From assembly GCF_902499075.1 (NCBI RefSeq), contig NZ_CABVPP010000001.1, positions 310,001 to 374,000 on the forward strand: 64,000 nt of DNA, read 5' to 3'. Of this stretch, positions 48,858-59,674 are shown one piece after another (position 1 is the first letter of the stretch; every line of letters begins with the position of its first letter). A program made the position numbers and the translations under genes. Origin of the DNA: Burkholderia pseudomultivorans (GTDB taxonomy: Bacteria > Pseudomonadota > Gammaproteobacteria > Burkholderiales > Burkholderiaceae). Below the pieces are notes generated by a model that searched no databases, had not been told where the DNA came from, and saw nothing but the letters and a program-made list of their open reading frames with translations.

Positions 48858-49352
48858 TCACACGCGCACGTACTGGGCCATGCCGTCGGGCAGGAGCTGC
48901 TTCAGCTCGTGCACGCCCTGCTCGGCAATCGGACGCAATAGCGCATTGCGCCAGAAATCCTGTTTGGGCAACTCGGTCAACCCGGCCGCCGCGACCAGCA
49001 GCACCACCAGCACGCAGCCGCGGACGAGCCCGAACATCATGCCCAGCGAGCGGTCGACGCCGCCGAGGCCGGTGGCCTGCGCGATCCGCGACAGCAGCGC
49101 ATTCGCGACACCGGCGACGAACACGACGCCGATCACGATCAGCGCGAACGCGATCACCCACTGCGTCAGCGCGCCGCCCGGCCAGTTCGCCGGAATATAC
49201 GGCACGAGCAGACCGACGTAGCGGCCCGCGATCACGATCGCCGCGATCCAGCCGATCAGCCCGAAAATCTCCGAGACGAAGCCGCGCCACGCGCCGCGCA
49301 GCGCCGACAACGCGATCACCGCCAATACAGCGTAGTCGAAAGCCGTCAGCAT
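48858..49352 (-). CDS. cvpA: CvpA-family membrane protein
   Basis: 164 residues with four membrane segments: FDYAVLAVIALSALRGAWRGF, IFGLIGWIAAIVIAGRYVG, TQWVIAFALIVIGVVFVAGV and MMFGLVRGCVLVVLLVAAAGL. The family is required for colicin V production and envelope or bile resistance in enterobacteria, with unclear mechanism. It sits between dedD (gap 6 bases) and purF, the conserved neighbourhood of this gene. Confidence 0.92.
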   Translation of the reverse strand: MLTAFDYAVLAVIALSALRGAWRGFVSEIFGLIGWIAAIVIAGRYVGLLVPYIPANWPGGALTQWVIAFALIVIGVVFVAGVANALLSRIAQATGLGGVDRSLGMMFGLVRGCVLVVLLVAAAGLTELPKQDFWRNALLRPIAEQGVHELKQLLPDGMAQYVRV

Positions 49353-49358
49353 TGCGCG

Positions 49359-50186
49359 TTACTGGGTCAGCCCGGCTTCGCGCACCTTCGCGATCGCCGC
49401 GGACGCTGCCGCGCGATCCGCGAACGGACCCGCACGCAACAGTGTAGCCGCGCTGCCATCCGCCTGCTTGCGATGCTCGACATATGCGGGCACGCCCGCC
49501 GATTTCAACTTCGCGGCCCACGAACGGGCCGTCGCATCGTCCTTGAACGAGCCGAGCTGCACCGCGAAGCGCGCACCGGCCGGCGACGACGGCGACGATG
49601 CGTCGCGCGTGTCCGCACCGGACGCATCGGCGTTCGCAACCTGGGCGGGCGCGGGCGCCGGCTTCGGCGCGGCAGGCTTCGCAGCGGGCGCGGCCGGCTT
49701 CGGCGGCGGCGCCGCGCTTGCCGTGGTCGTCGTATCGGGTTTCGCAGCCGGCCGGCCCGTGTCCTTCGGCGCGGGCGCGGCGGCGATAGCCGCATCCGAA
49801 GCCGGCGGCTCGTCGTGCGCGACGCCTGCCTGCACGTCGGACACATCGTCGTCGCGCGGCGCGGCCGCCTGGTGCGCGGGCCGGTTCGGGATATCGATCG
49901 CGATATCGTCCGTCACCGGCTTCGGATGCGAGTCGAGCACCATCGGCAGCACGATGACGGCGGCCACGACGAGCGCGATCGCGCCGACGAGGCGACGGCG
50001 TGCGCGTTGCTTTTCTGGAAGGGTCGGATCGAGGAGCAGTGCGTCCGATTCCGGACGCTCGGTGCGGCGCGAGCGTCGCTCGACGCGTTCAGTGCGCTCG
50101 GTGCGCACGTTCCGGGAGGTCCCGGTACGACCGCCGCGCCGGACCGGCGCGTCGTCGTCTTTCTTGCCGAACGAGAAAATTCCCAT
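49359..50186 (-). CDS. dedD: SPOR-domain protein (DedD-like cell division factor)
   Basis: 275 residues: short cytoplasmic Arg-rich N-terminus, one membrane helix (LVGAIALVVAAVIVLPMVL, about 66-84), a long Ala/Pro-rich periplasmic linker with PAAKPAAPKPAPAPAQ-type repeats, and a C-terminal SPOR domain (ARFAVQLGSFKDDATARSWAAKL, about 204-275) that binds denuded septal peptidoglycan. It lies 29 bases after folC and 6 before cvpA, the same order as folC-dedD-cvpA-purF in E. coli. Confidence 0.9.
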   Translation of the reverse strand: MGIFSFGKKDDDAPVRRGGRTGTSRNVRTERTERVERRSRRTERPESDALLLDPTLPEKQRARRRLVGAIALVVAAVIVLPMVLDSHPKPVTDDIAIDIPNRPAHQAAAPRDDDVSDVQAGVAHDEPPASDAAIAAAPAPKDTGRPAAKPDTTTTASAAPPPKPAAPAAKPAAPKPAPAPAQVANADASGADTRDASSPSSPAGARFAVQLGSFKDDATARSWAAKLKSAGVPAYVEHRKQADGSAATLLRAGPFADRAAASAAIAKVREAGLTQ

Positions 50187-50215
50187 GAATGGCTGAGTCC
50201 GAAACTGCTCGTCAG

Positions 50216-51526
50216 TCAGTGTTGCTGCGATTTACGGTAGGCCATCACACCGGCCACCGTATGGAAACTGCCGAAAACCACGATTCTATCATTCTCGGAT
50301 GCTCTTTTTAGTGCATCGCGAAACGCTTCGGCGGGAGACGCGTAGCGCGTGACGCTCGAATCGGGCCCGTTCTCGACGCTGGCCTTGTGCAGCGCAGCTT
50401 CGAGCTGCTCTGCGCTGGCCGCGCGCGGCAGCGGCAGGTCGGTCACGCACCAGTGGTCGATCTCGCCCTTCAGGTGCCGCAGCACGCCGTCGATGTCCTT
50501 GTCGTGCATCGCGCCGAACACCGCGTACGTGTACGGGAAGAAGCCCATGTTGCCGAGATTCTGCGCGAGCACGGCCGCCGCATGCGGATTGTGCGCGACG
50601 TCGAGCACGATCGCCGGCTTGCCGGGCAGCACCTGGAAGCGCCCGGGCAGCTCGACATTCGCAAGCCCGAGCCGGATGTCCTGCGCGGACACCGGCAGTT
50701 GCGCGCGCAGCGATTCGAGCGCGGCCAGCGCGGCCGACGCATTGATCAGCTGGTTCGCGCCGCGCAGCGCCGGATACGCGAGCGCCGGATAGCGCTTGTC
50801 GCGGCCGAGGTAGCTCCACTGCTGGCGCTCGGTGCCCGGCTGCGCCTCGTAGCGGAAATCGCGGCCGACGAGCCACAGGTCGGCGCCGATCGCGGCCGCA
50901 TGGTCGACCAGCGTCTGCGGCACGGCGGGGTCGCCGCAGATGGCCGGCTTGCCCGCCCGGAAGATCCCGGCCTTCTCGAACGCGATCTTCTCGCGCGTGT
51001 CGCCGAGATATTCGGTGTGGTCGATGTCGATGCTGGTAACGATCGCGCAGTCGGTATCGATGATGTTGACCGCATCGAGCCGGCCGCCGAGGCCGACTTC
51101 GAGGATCACCGCGTCGAGCCCGCGCGACGCGAACAGGTGCAGGATCGCGAGCGTCGTGAATTCGAAGTACGTGAGCGACACCGGCTCGGGCAGCGACGTG
51201 CGCGCGGCTTCGACGGCCTCGAAATGCGGCAGCAGCTCGGCATCGCTCACGGCCTGCCCGTTCACGCGCGCGCGCTCGTTGAATTCGAGCAGGTGCGGCG
51301 ACGTGTGGCAGCCGACCTTGTAGCCGGCGCGCACGAGAATCGCCTCGATGAACGCGCAGGTCGAGCCCTTGCCGTTGGTGCCGCCGACCGTGATGACGGG
51401 GCACGCGAATTCGAGTTGCAGCGCCGCCTTGACCTGCCCGATGCGGGCAAGGCCCATGTCGATGCCGACCGGGTGCGCGCGTTCGAGATGCGAAAGCCAC
51501 GCGTCGAGGGTGGGAAAAGTGCTCAT
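50216..51526 (-). CDS. folC: Bifunctional folylpolyglutamate / dihydrofolate synthase (FolC)
   Basis: 436 residues (E. coli 422). MSTFPTLDAWLSHLERAHPVGIDMGLARI is the usual start; the ATP loop is ITVGGTNGKGSTCAFIEAIL (about 45-64), followed by GCHTSPHLLEFNERARVNG, VGLGGRLDAVN and TSIDIDHTEYLGDTREKIAFEKAGI, all Mur-ligase-like family motifs. It adds glutamate to dihydropteroate and folates. A terminator-like hairpin at 51561-51604 separates it from accD, so it probably starts the folC-dedD-cvpA-purF unit. Confidence 0.95.
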   Translation of the reverse strand: MSTFPTLDAWLSHLERAHPVGIDMGLARIGQVKAALQLEFACPVITVGGTNGKGSTCAFIEAILVRAGYKVGCHTSPHLLEFNERARVNGQAVSDAELLPHFEAVEAARTSLPEPVSLTYFEFTTLAILHLFASRGLDAVILEVGLGGRLDAVNIIDTDCAIVTSIDIDHTEYLGDTREKIAFEKAGIFRAGKPAICGDPAVPQTLVDHAAAIGADLWLVGRDFRYEAQPGTERQQWSYLGRDKRYPALAYPALRGANQLINASAALAALESLRAQLPVSAQDIRLGLANVELPGRFQVLPGKPAIVLDVAHNPHAAAVLAQNLGNMGFFPYTYAVFGAMHDKDIDGVLRHLKGEIDHWCVTDLPLPRAASAEQLEAALHKASVENGPDSSVTRYASPAEAFRDALKRASENDRIVVFGSFHTVAGVMAYRKSQQH

Positions 51527-51560
51527 CGGATCAAATCTGGATCGGTATCGCCACTACGCC

Positions 51561-51604
51561 AAAAAACGAAGCGCGCCGCCCGACGGTTCAGCCAGGCGAC
51601 GCGC
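51561..51604 (-). terminator. Probable intrinsic terminator between accD and folC
   Basis: On the minus strand GCGCGTCGCC (51604-51595) pairs with GGCGGCGCGC (51580-51571) with one mismatch over a 14-base loop, followed by TTCG and TTTTTT (51566-51561). It would end the trp-accD transcript. Confidence 0.6.
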
Positions 51605-51626
51605 GAGGGTCACGAGCTTGCGCCGG

Positions 51627-52499
<873 letters not shown>

Positions 52500-52563
52500 C
52501 GTATGGTTTCCTGTTCCGTGGCGGGACGGGCCGTTCGGCCCGCACCCGCTTCCTGTGTTGTGT

Positions 52564-53388
52564 TTATCGCGCTTGTCGCGCCGCGTTGCCCGCGCCGTCC
52601 AGCGCGGCGCGCAGTTCGGCGATGAACGCCTTCAGCGCGGCCGCCGCGCCTTCCGGCGCGGCGCTTTCGAGCAGTTGCACGAGGCGGCTGCCGATCACGA
52701 CGGCGTCCGACACTTCGGCCACCGCGCGCGCCGTTTCGGCGTCGCGGATGCCAAAGCCGACGCCCACCGGAACCGGCACGCGCGACTTGATGGCCGGGAT
52801 TTTACCCGCAATGCTCGAAACATCCAGATTTCCGGCACCGGTCACGCCCTTGAGCGACACGTAATACACGTAGCCGCTCGCGATCTTGCCGACTTCGGCG
52901 ATGCGTTCGTCGGTCGAGGTGGGCGCGAGCAGGAAGATCGGATCGATCTGCGCGGCACGCATCCGCTCGGCGAAGGCGGCCGCCTCTTCCGGCGGATAGT
53001 CGACCACCAGCACGCCGTCGACGCCGGCCGCCTGCGCAGCGGCCGCGAACGCGTCGACGCCCATCCGCTCGATCGGGTTCGCATAGCCCATCAGCACGAC
53101 GGGCGTTTTCTGGTCGGTTTCGCGGAAGCGCTGCACGTCGGCGAGCACGCTCTTGAGCGACACGCCGCGTGCGAGCGCGCGCTCCGACGAACGCTGGATC
53201 ACCGGGCCGTCGGCCATCGGGTCCGAGAACGGCACGCCGAGCTCGATCACGTCGGCGCCGCCCGCGGCGAGCGCGTGCATGAATTCGACGGTCTTCGCGG
53301 GATCGGGATCGCCGGCGGTAATGAATGGGATCAGGCCCTTTCGACCTTGTTCGGCGAGCGCGGCGAAGGTTTGCTGAATACGGGACAT
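52564..53388 (-). CDS. trpA: Tryptophan synthase alpha chain (TrpA)
   Basis: 274 residues (E. coli 268). [19 protein letters not shown] and the catalytic residues E49 ([16 protein letters not shown]) and D60 are in place; [13 protein letters not shown] and [14 protein letters not shown] follow as usual. It cleaves indole-3-glycerol phosphate to indole, channelled to TrpB. It lies 34 bases downstream of the DNA methyltransferase gene that separates it from trpB. Confidence 0.96.
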   Translation of the reverse strand: MSRIQQTFAALAEQGRKGLIPFITAGDPDPAKTVEFMHALAAGGADVIELGVPFSDPMADGPVIQRSSERALARGVSLKSVLADVQRFRETDQKTPVVLMGYANPIERMGVDAFAAAAQAAGVDGVLVVDYPPEEAAAFAERMRAAQIDPIFLLAPTSTDERIAEVGKIASGYVYYVSLKGVTGAGNLDVSSIAGKIPAIKSRVPVPVGVGFGIRDAETARAVAEVSDAVVIGSRLVQLLESAAPEGAAAALKAFIAELRAALDGAGNAARQAR

Positions 53389-53422
53389 GGCAATTTTCCT
53401 TGGTGCGATGCGGCGGCGCGAC

Positions 53423-54277
53423 TCACGCGCACGCCTGCGCGGCGAGCGCGCTCACGCGCTCGTGCGCGATCGCGCAATAACTTTCGTTGATCTCGTAGCC
53501 GACGAAGTCGCGCCCCTGCCGTGCGCAGGCCACCGCGGTCGTGCCGCTGCCCATGAACGGATCGAGCACGCGGCCGCCCGGCGGGCAGCTCGCGAGCACC
53601 ATCCGCTCGATGATTTCCAGCGGCTTCTGGGTCGGATGATCGACGCGCTCCGCGTGCTGCCGGTGCAGGCGCGAGACCGACCAGACGTCCTTCGGGTTGT
53701 AGCCCATCTCCAGCCACTTGCTGCCTTCGAACAGCTTGCGCGAGCGGGCCTTCTTCGTATCGGCGTCGTACGGGATGCGGACCGGATCGAGATCGAAGTA
53801 ATACGCTTTCGAAACCGCGAAAAAGCCGATGTTGTCGTGCACCGACGTGAAACGGCGCGTCGTGCCGCCCATGCTCGGCACGCGGCGGTCCCAGATGATC
53901 TCGTTGACCATCGTGAGCTTCGTCTTCAGGAAGCTGAAGATTTCCGGCGCGTACTGCCATGTGCAGAAGATGTACATCGACCCGCTCGGCTTGAGCTTCG
54001 GCACCGCGAGCTCGAGCCACTCGCGCGTCCACGCGAGAAACGCGTCGCCCGAGCGCTTGTCCGAGTCGTTGCCGTAGTCCTTGCCGAGCCCGTACGGCGG
54101 ATCGGCGACGATCAGGTCGATCGACGCGTCCGGCAGCCGCGCGGCCTCGGTCATGAAATCGCGGTTGTGCAGTTCGATCCCGGACGGCAGCGCACGCGGC
54201 ACGACCGCGGCGACGGGCTGCGCCGCCTCCGCTTCGCTCGCCGCGCCGCCGCCCGGCTCTTCGATCAGGTCACGCAT
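53423..54277 (-). CDS. Orphan N6-adenine DNA methyltransferase (beta class) inside the trp cluster
   Basis: 284 residues. Motif [17 protein letters not shown], lies near residue 60 and motif [20 protein letters not shown], near 242. This order (IV before I) defines beta-class amino-methyltransferases such as M.HinfI and CcrM relatives. The preceding [15 protein letters not shown] is motif X. No restriction enzyme gene is adjacent, so it is an orphan regulator-type enzyme. From memory, the B. cenocepacia gene at this position methylates GTWWAC; this was not checked here. It starts 9 bases after trpB with no clear ribosome site, so it depends on translational coupling, and ends 34 bases before trpA. 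Confidence 0.92.
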   Translation of the reverse strand: MRDLIEEPGGGAASEAEAAQPVAAVVPRALPSGIELHNRDFMTEAARLPDASIDLIVADPPYGLGKDYGNDSDKRSGDAFLAWTREWLELAVPKLKPSGSMYIFCTWQYAPEIFSFLKTKLTMVNEIIWDRRVPSMGGTTRRFTSVHDNIGFFAVSKAYYFDLDPVRIPYDADTKKARSRKLFEGSKWLEMGYNPKDVWSVSRLHRQHAERVDHPTQKPLEIIERMVLASCPPGGRVLDPFMGSGTTAVACARQGRDFVGYEINESYCAIAHERVSALAAQACA

Positions 54278-54286
54278 CGGGCGGGG

Positions 54287-55480
54287 TCAGAGCGCGATGC
54301 CCGATCGCTCGGCGACCGTATGCATGTCCTTGTCGCCGCGGCCCGACAGGTTGACGAGCAGGATCCTGTCCTTCGGCAAGGTCGGCGCGAGCTTCACGCC
54401 GTACGCGATCGCGTGGCTCGATTCGAGCGCGGGAATGATCCCCTCGATCCGGCAGCAGTCGTGGAACGCCTTCAGCGCTTCGTCGTCGGTGATGCCGACG
54501 TACTGCGCGCGGCCGCTGTCCTTCAGCCATGCGTGCTCGGGGCCGACGCCCGGATAGTCGAGGCCCGCCGACACCGAATGCGTCTCGATGATCTGGCCGT
54601 TGTCATCCTGCAGCAGGTAGGTGCGGTTGCCGTGCAGCACGCCCGGGCTGCCGGCGATCAGCGACGCCGCGTGATGGCCGGTGTCGAGGCCGTCGCCGGC
54701 CGCTTCGACGCCGATCAGCTGCACCGACGTATCGTCGATATACGGATAGAAGATGCCCATCGCGTTCGAGCCGCCGCCGACGCACGCAATCACCGCATCG
54801 GGCTGCCGGCCCGCGAGTTCGGGCATCTGCACCTTGCACTCGTCGCCGATCACGCGCTGGAAGTCGCGCACCATCATCGGGTACGGGTGCGGGCCTGCGA
54901 CCGTGCCGATGATGTAGAACGTGTTCTCGATGTTGGTGACCCAGTCGCGCATCGCTTCGTTCAGCGCGTCCTTCAGCGTGCGCGAGCCCGATTCGACCGG
55001 CACGACGGTCGCGCCGAGCAGCTTCATCCGGTACACGTTCGCGGCCTGGCGGCGCACGTCCTCGGCGCCCATGTAGACGACGCACTCCATCCCGAAGCGC
55101 GCGCAGATCGTCGCGGTCGCGACGCCGTGCTGGCCGGCGCCGGTTTCGGCGATCACGCGCTTCTTGCCCATCCGCTTCGCGAGCAGCGCCTGGCCGATCA
55201 CGTTGTTGATCTTGTGCGCGCCGGTGTGGTTCAGGTCCTCGCGCTTCAGGTAGATCTGCGCGCCGCCGAGCGTCTCGCTCCAGCGCTGCGCGTGATAGAT
55301 CGGCGACGGACGGCCGACGAAGTGCTTCAGCTCGCGCTCGAATTCGGCGACGAAATCGGGGTCGTTCTGGTATTTCGCATACGCGCCGCGCAGTTCGTCC
55401 AGCGCGTGCACCAGCGTCTCGGCGACGAACGTGCCGCCATACGGGCCGAAATGGCCGCGATCATCAGGAAGGTTGTACAT
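54287..55480 (-). CDS. trpB: Tryptophan synthase beta chain (TrpB)
   Basis: 397 residues (E. coli 397). [15 protein letters not shown] opens the protein; the PLP lysine is K90 in [14 protein letters not shown], and [18 protein letters not shown] is the phosphate-binding glycine motif. It condenses indole with serine. It lies 56 bases after trpF and 9 bases before the DNA methyltransferase gene. Confidence 0.97.
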   Translation of the reverse strand: MYNLPDDRGHFGPYGGTFVAETLVHALDELRGAYAKYQNDPDFVAEFERELKHFVGRPSPIYHAQRWSETLGGAQIYLKREDLNHTGAHKINNVIGQALLAKRMGKKRVIAETGAGQHGVATATICARFGMECVVYMGAEDVRRQAANVYRMKLLGATVVPVESGSRTLKDALNEAMRDWVTNIENTFYIIGTVAGPHPYPMMVRDFQRVIGDECKVQMPELAGRQPDAVIACVGGGSNAMGIFYPYIDDTSVQLIGVEAAGDGLDTGHHAASLIAGSPGVLHGNRTYLLQDDNGQIIETHSVSAGLDYPGVGPEHAWLKDSGRAQYVGITDDEALKAFHDCCRIEGIIPALESSHAIAYGVKLAPTLPKDRILLVNLSGRGDKDMHTVAERSGIAL

Positions 55481-55536
55481 GGTGTGTCACTCTCGATCGG
55501 TCGGCGCGCCCCGCCTGCGGGCCGCACCGGCTTGCA

Positions 55537-56235
55537 TCACCCGGCGTCCGCTTCGCGCACCGCGCGCACGAACGCCGCCATCCGGGCGTGATCCTTCACG
55601 CCCTTTGCGCCCTCCACTTCGATGCCGCTCGAGACATCGACAGCAAACGGACGCAGCTGGCGTATCGCATCACCGACGTTTTGCGCGTTCAAGCCACCAC
55701 TCAAAACGGCCCGACGCGCGAGCTCTGCGGGAATAAGTGACCAATCGAAGACCTTGCCGCTGCCGCCGTAGTCCGGCACGAGTGTGTCGAACAGCAGGCC
55801 GCGCGCTTTCGAATAATGAAGACCCGATTCTACCAAATCGGCCGACTGCGTCGAGGGCCCCACGCGCACCGCGCGCAGCCATGGCAGGCGTGCCGCGCGG
55901 CCGAGCGCGTCGCACTGCTCGGGGGTTTCGTCGCCGTGGAACTGCAGCAGCGTGAGCGGCACCTCGCGCACGACGGCCTCGATCTCGGCTTCGGTCGCGT
56001 TCACGAACAGCCCGACCACCGACACGAACGGCGGCGCGAGCTGCGCGAGTTCGGCCGCCTGCGCGATGCTCACCGCGCGCGCGCTCTTCGGATAAAACAC
56101 GAGGCCGATCGCATCGGCGCCGAGCGCGGCCGCATGCAGCACGTCGTCGGCGCGCGACAGCCCGCACAGCTTGATGCGCGTGCGCGGCGGCAGGCCGGCC
56201 GCGGCGCCCGGGGAAGAAAGGGCGTGATCGGTCAT
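55537..56235 (-). CDS. trpF: Phosphoribosylanthranilate isomerase (TrpF)
   Basis: 232 residues, a monofunctional TIM-barrel enzyme. [33 protein letters not shown] contains the catalytic Cys (C24), and the C-terminal phosphate site is [17 protein letters not shown] with the catalytic Asp earlier in [15 protein letters not shown]. Third step of the trp pathway after TrpD. ATG 56235 overlaps the truA stop by four bases, so trpF is coupled to the tRNA-modification gene, a known beta/gamma-proteobacterial arrangement. Confidence 0.96.
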   Translation of the reverse strand: MTDHALSSPGAAAGLPPRTRIKLCGLSRADDVLHAAALGADAIGLVFYPKSARAVSIAQAAELAQLAPPFVSVVGLFVNATEAEIEAVVREVPLTLLQFHGDETPEQCDALGRAARLPWLRAVRVGPSTQSADLVESGLHYSKARGLLFDTLVPDYGGSGKVFDWSLIPAELARRAVLSGGLNAQNVGDAIRQLRPFAVDVSSGIEVEGAKGVKDHARMAAFVRAVREADAG

Positions 56236-57044
56236 GGTTGTGGGTCCAGATCGGCCCAGACGCTGCTCCACGGCACACTGCCGAGCTGCGCGGGCGGGAC
56301 GGCGAATTCCGCCGGGTAGCCGACGTGGGCAAGGTACAGCCCGTCGGCCATGAAGGTGGGCGCCGCGAGGTTGCGGTCGCGCCCGGCCAGCACCGCGGCC
56401 ATCCAGTCGGCCGGATAGCGGCCGCGCCCGACCGCGACGAGGCAGCCCATCAGGTTGCGCACCATGTGGTGCAGGAACGCGTTCGCGCGGAAGCGGAAAT
56501 GCAGGAAATGGCCGACGCGCCGGATGTCGATCTGGTACAGGTGCTTGACCGGCGTCTTCGACTGGCATTCCGACGAGCGGAACGACGAAAAATCGTGCTC
56601 ACCGATCAGGTGCGCGGCGGCGGCGCGCATCGCGTCGTCGTCGAGCGGCGTATGGATCCAGCCTGCACGGCGGTCCAGCATCGGCGAACGCACCGGGTGC
56701 ACGTACAGCGCGTAGTAATAGGTGCGCTCGAACGCCGAGAAGCGCGCGTGGAACGCGTCCGTCATCGGCTTCGCCCATTGCACGGCAACGCTCGGCGGCA
56801 GGAACGCGTTGGTGCCGCGCACCCACGAAAACGCCTCGCGATCGAGATCGGTATCGAAGTGCACGACCTGCCCGAGCCCGTGCACGCCCGTGTCGGTCCG
56901 CCCCGCCACCGTCGTGTGCAGCGGCACGCGCGCGAATTCGGCGAGCGCGTGCTCGAGCGCGTTCTGCACGGTCTTGCCGTGCGGCTGCGCCTGCCAGCCG
57001 CAGAACGCCGCGCCGTCGTACTGAATGCCGAGTGCGATCCGCAT
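56232..57044 (-). CDS. truA: tRNA pseudouridine(38-40) synthase (TruA)
   Basis: 270 residues (E. coli 270). [30 protein letters not shown] starts the protein; the catalytic Asp is D51 in [14 protein letters not shown], and [17 protein letters not shown] and [16 protein letters not shown] are conserved. It modifies the anticodon arm of many tRNAs. Its ATG shares one base with the stop of fimV (TGATG), and its stop overlaps trpF by four bases. Confidence 0.96.
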   Translation of the reverse strand: MRIALGIQYDGAAFCGWQAQPHGKTVQNALEHALAEFARVPLHTTVAGRTDTGVHGLGQVVHFDTDLDREAFSWVRGTNAFLPPSVAVQWAKPMTDAFHARFSAFERTYYYALYVHPVRSPMLDRRAGWIHTPLDDDAMRAAAAHLIGEHDFSSFRSSECQSKTPVKHLYQIDIRRVGHFLHFRFRANAFLHHMVRNLMGCLVAVGRGRYPADWMAAVLAGRDRNLAAPTFMADGLYLAHVGYPAEFAVPPAQLGSVPWSSVWADLDPQP

Positions 57045-59119
57045 CACGCCTCGTCCGCCAGTTTCGCGAGCAGCGCGCGCGCATCGTCGCGCGTCGCCGC
57101 ATCGTTCGCGTCGACCACTTCCTGCAGCAGCGTGCGCGCGCCGGACAGGTCGCCCAGTTCCACATATTCGGCCGCGAGGTCGAGCTTGTTGCGCGCGATG
57201 CGCGCCAGTTCTTCCGGCGTCAGCGCGGGCAGCACCGCGCCCGGCGTCGGCGGCAGGTCGAGATCGAAATCGAGCTTCAGCGCGCCGAACTGTGCGCCGC
57301 CGAGCGGCGGCAGCGACGACGGCAAGGACGAATGGGCCGGTGCGTCGTCCGGCTCCCATTCGGGCTCGTCGTCGTGGTCGGCTCGATGTTGCGGGGTCGG
57401 ATCGGCTGCGCCAATTGGCGGATGGGTGGTGGCTTGACCGTTAGTTGCGACTCGGGGGACTCCGACGTGCTCGTCCAGGCTACCCGGCGCGTCCGCCGCG
57501 AGCGACGACTCGCCCGGCGTGCGCGGCGGCAGCGGCATGTCGAGACTGCCGAGCGCGGTGATCGCGTTCTGCATCAGCGCCGCGTGCTGCGCATCGGTTG
57601 CCGGCGGCACGACGGGCGCGTCGGTCGACTCGGCGATCTCGGCCGGCTTTGCGTCGTGCGTCGCCGGCGATGCGTTGCTGGTCTGCGTCAATTCGGCATC
57701 GTCGGACGGCGAGTGCGTGTGCGCGTCATCCATCTTTGCCGTCGGCTCCAGCAGCGACGGCGCCGCTTCCGCGTCGGACGGTGCAACCGTTTCGGCCGCT
57801 GCCGCCGTGGCGGCGGCCAGATTCATGTCCGCTGCCGCATCGCGGGCAACCGGCATCTCCGGCTGGATCGGCAGTTCCTGCTCGACCTCCGGCACGGCCG
57901 CGGCAGCCGCGCCACCGCCTGCCGCAGCAGACGCCGCGGCCGCGTCGGCCTGACGCGCCTTGCGGCGCTTGCGCCACAGGAATCCGGCCGCCAGCACGAC
58001 GACGGCCGCGCCGGCAACCGACGCCGGGCGCCAGTCGATCTGTTGCTCCGCGCGATTCGCGGGCGGCGGCGCGACCACGGGCGCGGCCGACTGCGCGGAT
58101 GCCGACGCCGGCTGCGCCGCGCTGGCGGCGACCTCGGAAGCCGCATCGCTTGCCGGCGACGCGACGGCGGCCGATGCGCGTGCCTCGCCCGACGTCGCAC
58201 GCGGCGCAACCGGCGCAGGCGCCGGTGCGACTGCGTCGGTCACGGCCGGCTTGCCGATCCCGTGTTTCTGCAGTTCCATCAGCACGCGATTCTTCAGCGC
58301 GAGCAGTTGCTGCAGGCTCGACGGGCGCGGCTGCGACGCCGCCGCGACGGGCGCCGCGCCGGCCGGCTCGCTCGCCGCGCGACTCCGCGCGCCCGACGCC
58401 GGCTGGACCGCCGCGTCGCTGGCGGACGACGGCGCGGACTGGATCGCACCGCTCCACATATGCGGGCCGCTCGCGCCCGCTGCCGCAGCAGCCGACGAAG
58501 CCGACGCCGTTTCACCGGCGACGAAAGAAGCGCCATGCGCCGCGGAGGCAGCGGATACAGCAGACGAAGCCGATGCGCCCGCCGCCGCCGCCGCGACGTT
58601 CGCGCCACTTGCCGTGCTCCGGTGCGCAGCCGAGGCCGCCGAAGCGGATGGCGCGGCAGACGACGCACCATGCGGCGCCGAAGCCGCGTGCTGCGCGCCC
58701 GCCGTCCCGCCCGAAGCGGCAATAGCCGCCGAGGCTGCCGCACTCGATGCGCCGGCCGGCGCCAGCGCCGCACCGTTCGCGTCGAGCGCGGGCACCGTCA
58801 GCGTCGCGCCGACTTTCAGGCGGCTCGGATCGCGCTTCATGAACGCCTGCGGATTCGCGTCGAACAGCGCGCGGCCGGCGCGCGCGAGCACGCCGGGATC
58901 GTGCGATTGCGTGGCCGCGATCGCGATGTCGTTGAGGGACTGGCCGGGCTGGACCGTGATCGCGAGCGGTGCGGGGCCTTCGGCCGCCGCAGTCGCATCG
59001 CCGGCACCGCTGCCGGCCGCCCAGACCGACGCGGCCGCGCCGAGCGCCAGGACCGCCAGCGCAGCGCGCACGGCGCGTGACAGACGGGACTGACGCGGAA
59101 ACAAGGAAATTCGGGACAT
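57044..59119 (-). CDS. fimV: FimV-like peptidoglycan-binding/TPR membrane protein
   Basis: 691 residues. Signal or anchor [21 protein letters not shown] at 15-35; a FimV N-terminal LysM-like region ([17 protein letters not shown] ... [12 protein letters not shown], about 52-115); a long Ala/Ser/Pro low-complexity linker; one membrane helix with [25 protein letters not shown] near 375; an acidic Ala-rich cytoplasmic part; and a C-terminal FimV domain with a TPR helix pair, [26 protein letters not shown]. In Pseudomonas it organises cell-pole and type IV pilus functions. ATG 59119 is chosen; no upstream extension resembles a signal peptide. The truA overlap (one base) is conserved in related genomes. 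Confidence 0.9.
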   Translation of the reverse strand: MSRISLFPRQSRLSRAVRAALAVLALGAAASVWAAGSGAGDATAAAEGPAPLAITVQPGQSLNDIAIAATQSHDPGVLARAGRALFDANPQAFMKRDPSRLKVGATLTVPALDANGAALAPAGASSAAASAAIAASGGTAGAQHAASAPHGASSAAPSASAASAAHRSTASGANVAAAAAGASASSAVSAASAAHGASFVAGETASASSAAAAAGASGPHMWSGAIQSAPSSASDAAVQPASGARSRAASEPAGAAPVAAASQPRPSSLQQLLALKNRVLMELQKHGIGKPAVTDAVAPAPAPVAPRATSGEARASAAVASPASDAASEVAASAAQPASASAQSAAPVVAPPPANRAEQQIDWRPASVAGAAVVVLAAGFLWRKRRKARQADAAAASAAAGGGAAAAAVPEVEQELPIQPEMPVARDAAADMNLAAATAAAAETVAPSDAEAAPSLLEPTAKMDDAHTHSPSDDAELTQTSNASPATHDAKPAEIAESTDAPVVPPATDAQHAALMQNAITALGSLDMPLPPRTPGESSLAADAPGSLDEHVGVPRVATNGQATTHPPIGAADPTPQHRADHDDEPEWEPDDAPAHSSLPSSLPPLGGAQFGALKLDFDLDLPPTPGAVLPALTPEELARIARNKLDLAAEYVELGDLSGARTLLQEVVDANDAATRDDARALLAKLADEA

Positions 59120-59526
59120 CGTTGGCTCTATCGCCGCGCGCGGGCGCGGCTCGGATTCGCGTATGGAAGCGTCAATAAAGTCGCCGCAGAAATGCAAAAG
59201 CGTCGCGCTGAACGCGACGCTTTCGGCCGGTCTGCGCGTCGTAACCGCGTAGTTTACTTCACGCGATCGGGTTCGGGCCGAATTCGTCTCCGACGGGCGC
59301 AACCGCACGGCACATTCGAGCGCGAACCGGCAGCCGCGCCAGACCACTCCACCCGCTTGCCGTACCTCCGCCACACCGATTCGACCGATCGCCCGGTGCA
59401 GCGCCGGTTTATCAAAAATCAGACATCAATTGATGCAAATACCGACAACAATTTCACGAAAGGAATGGATTGAAGCCCTTATACTACGCCCCGCATCACC
59501 TCCTCGTGCCAAAGGAACCGATGCAA
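59120..59526. other. Upstream region of fimV, no gene recognised
   Basis: 407 bases between the fimV start and the hairpin at 59527-59562. It becomes AT-rich from about 59400 to 59485, where the fimV promoter is expected. Short open frames on the plus strand (59192-59473) have no family pattern or ribosome site. Confidence 0.4.
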
Positions 59527-59562
59527 GAAAGCCCCGGACCGGGAGAGCGGTTCGGGGCTTTC
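59527..59562. terminator. Second hairpin between asd and fimV (terminator or sRNA 3' end)
   Basis: GAAAGCCCCG (59527-59536) pairs perfectly with CGGGGCTTTC (59553-59562), and the adjoining CC/GG pair extends it. Read leftwards it is followed by TTGC, rightwards by GCATTTGC; neither is a full U-run. It may be a backup terminator for asd or the 3' end of a short plus-strand RNA beginning near the TATACT at 59480. Confidence 0.45.
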
Positions 59563-59612
59563 GCATTTGCGCGCGCGGCGCGCGGCCGCAGGCGACGCAG
59601 CCCCGCCCGAAT

Positions 59613-59654
59613 AAAAAACGCGCCGGCCGCCCCGCGAGGGGCAGGCAGGCGCGT
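59613..59654 (-). terminator. Intrinsic terminator of asd
   Basis: On the minus strand ACGCGCC (59654-59648) pairs with GGCGCGT (59624-59618) around a smaller inner CCCC/GGGG stem, followed by TTTTT, A and TT. It lies 20 bases after the asd stop codon. Confidence 0.78.
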
Positions 59655-59674
59655 CGTTTTCCGCGCGTTCCGGC

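Noticed and set aside
57598-58725. Arg/Pro-rich plus-strand frames opposite the fimV linker
   Set aside because: They are complements of the Ala/Ser repeat-coding region of fimV and carry no motif.
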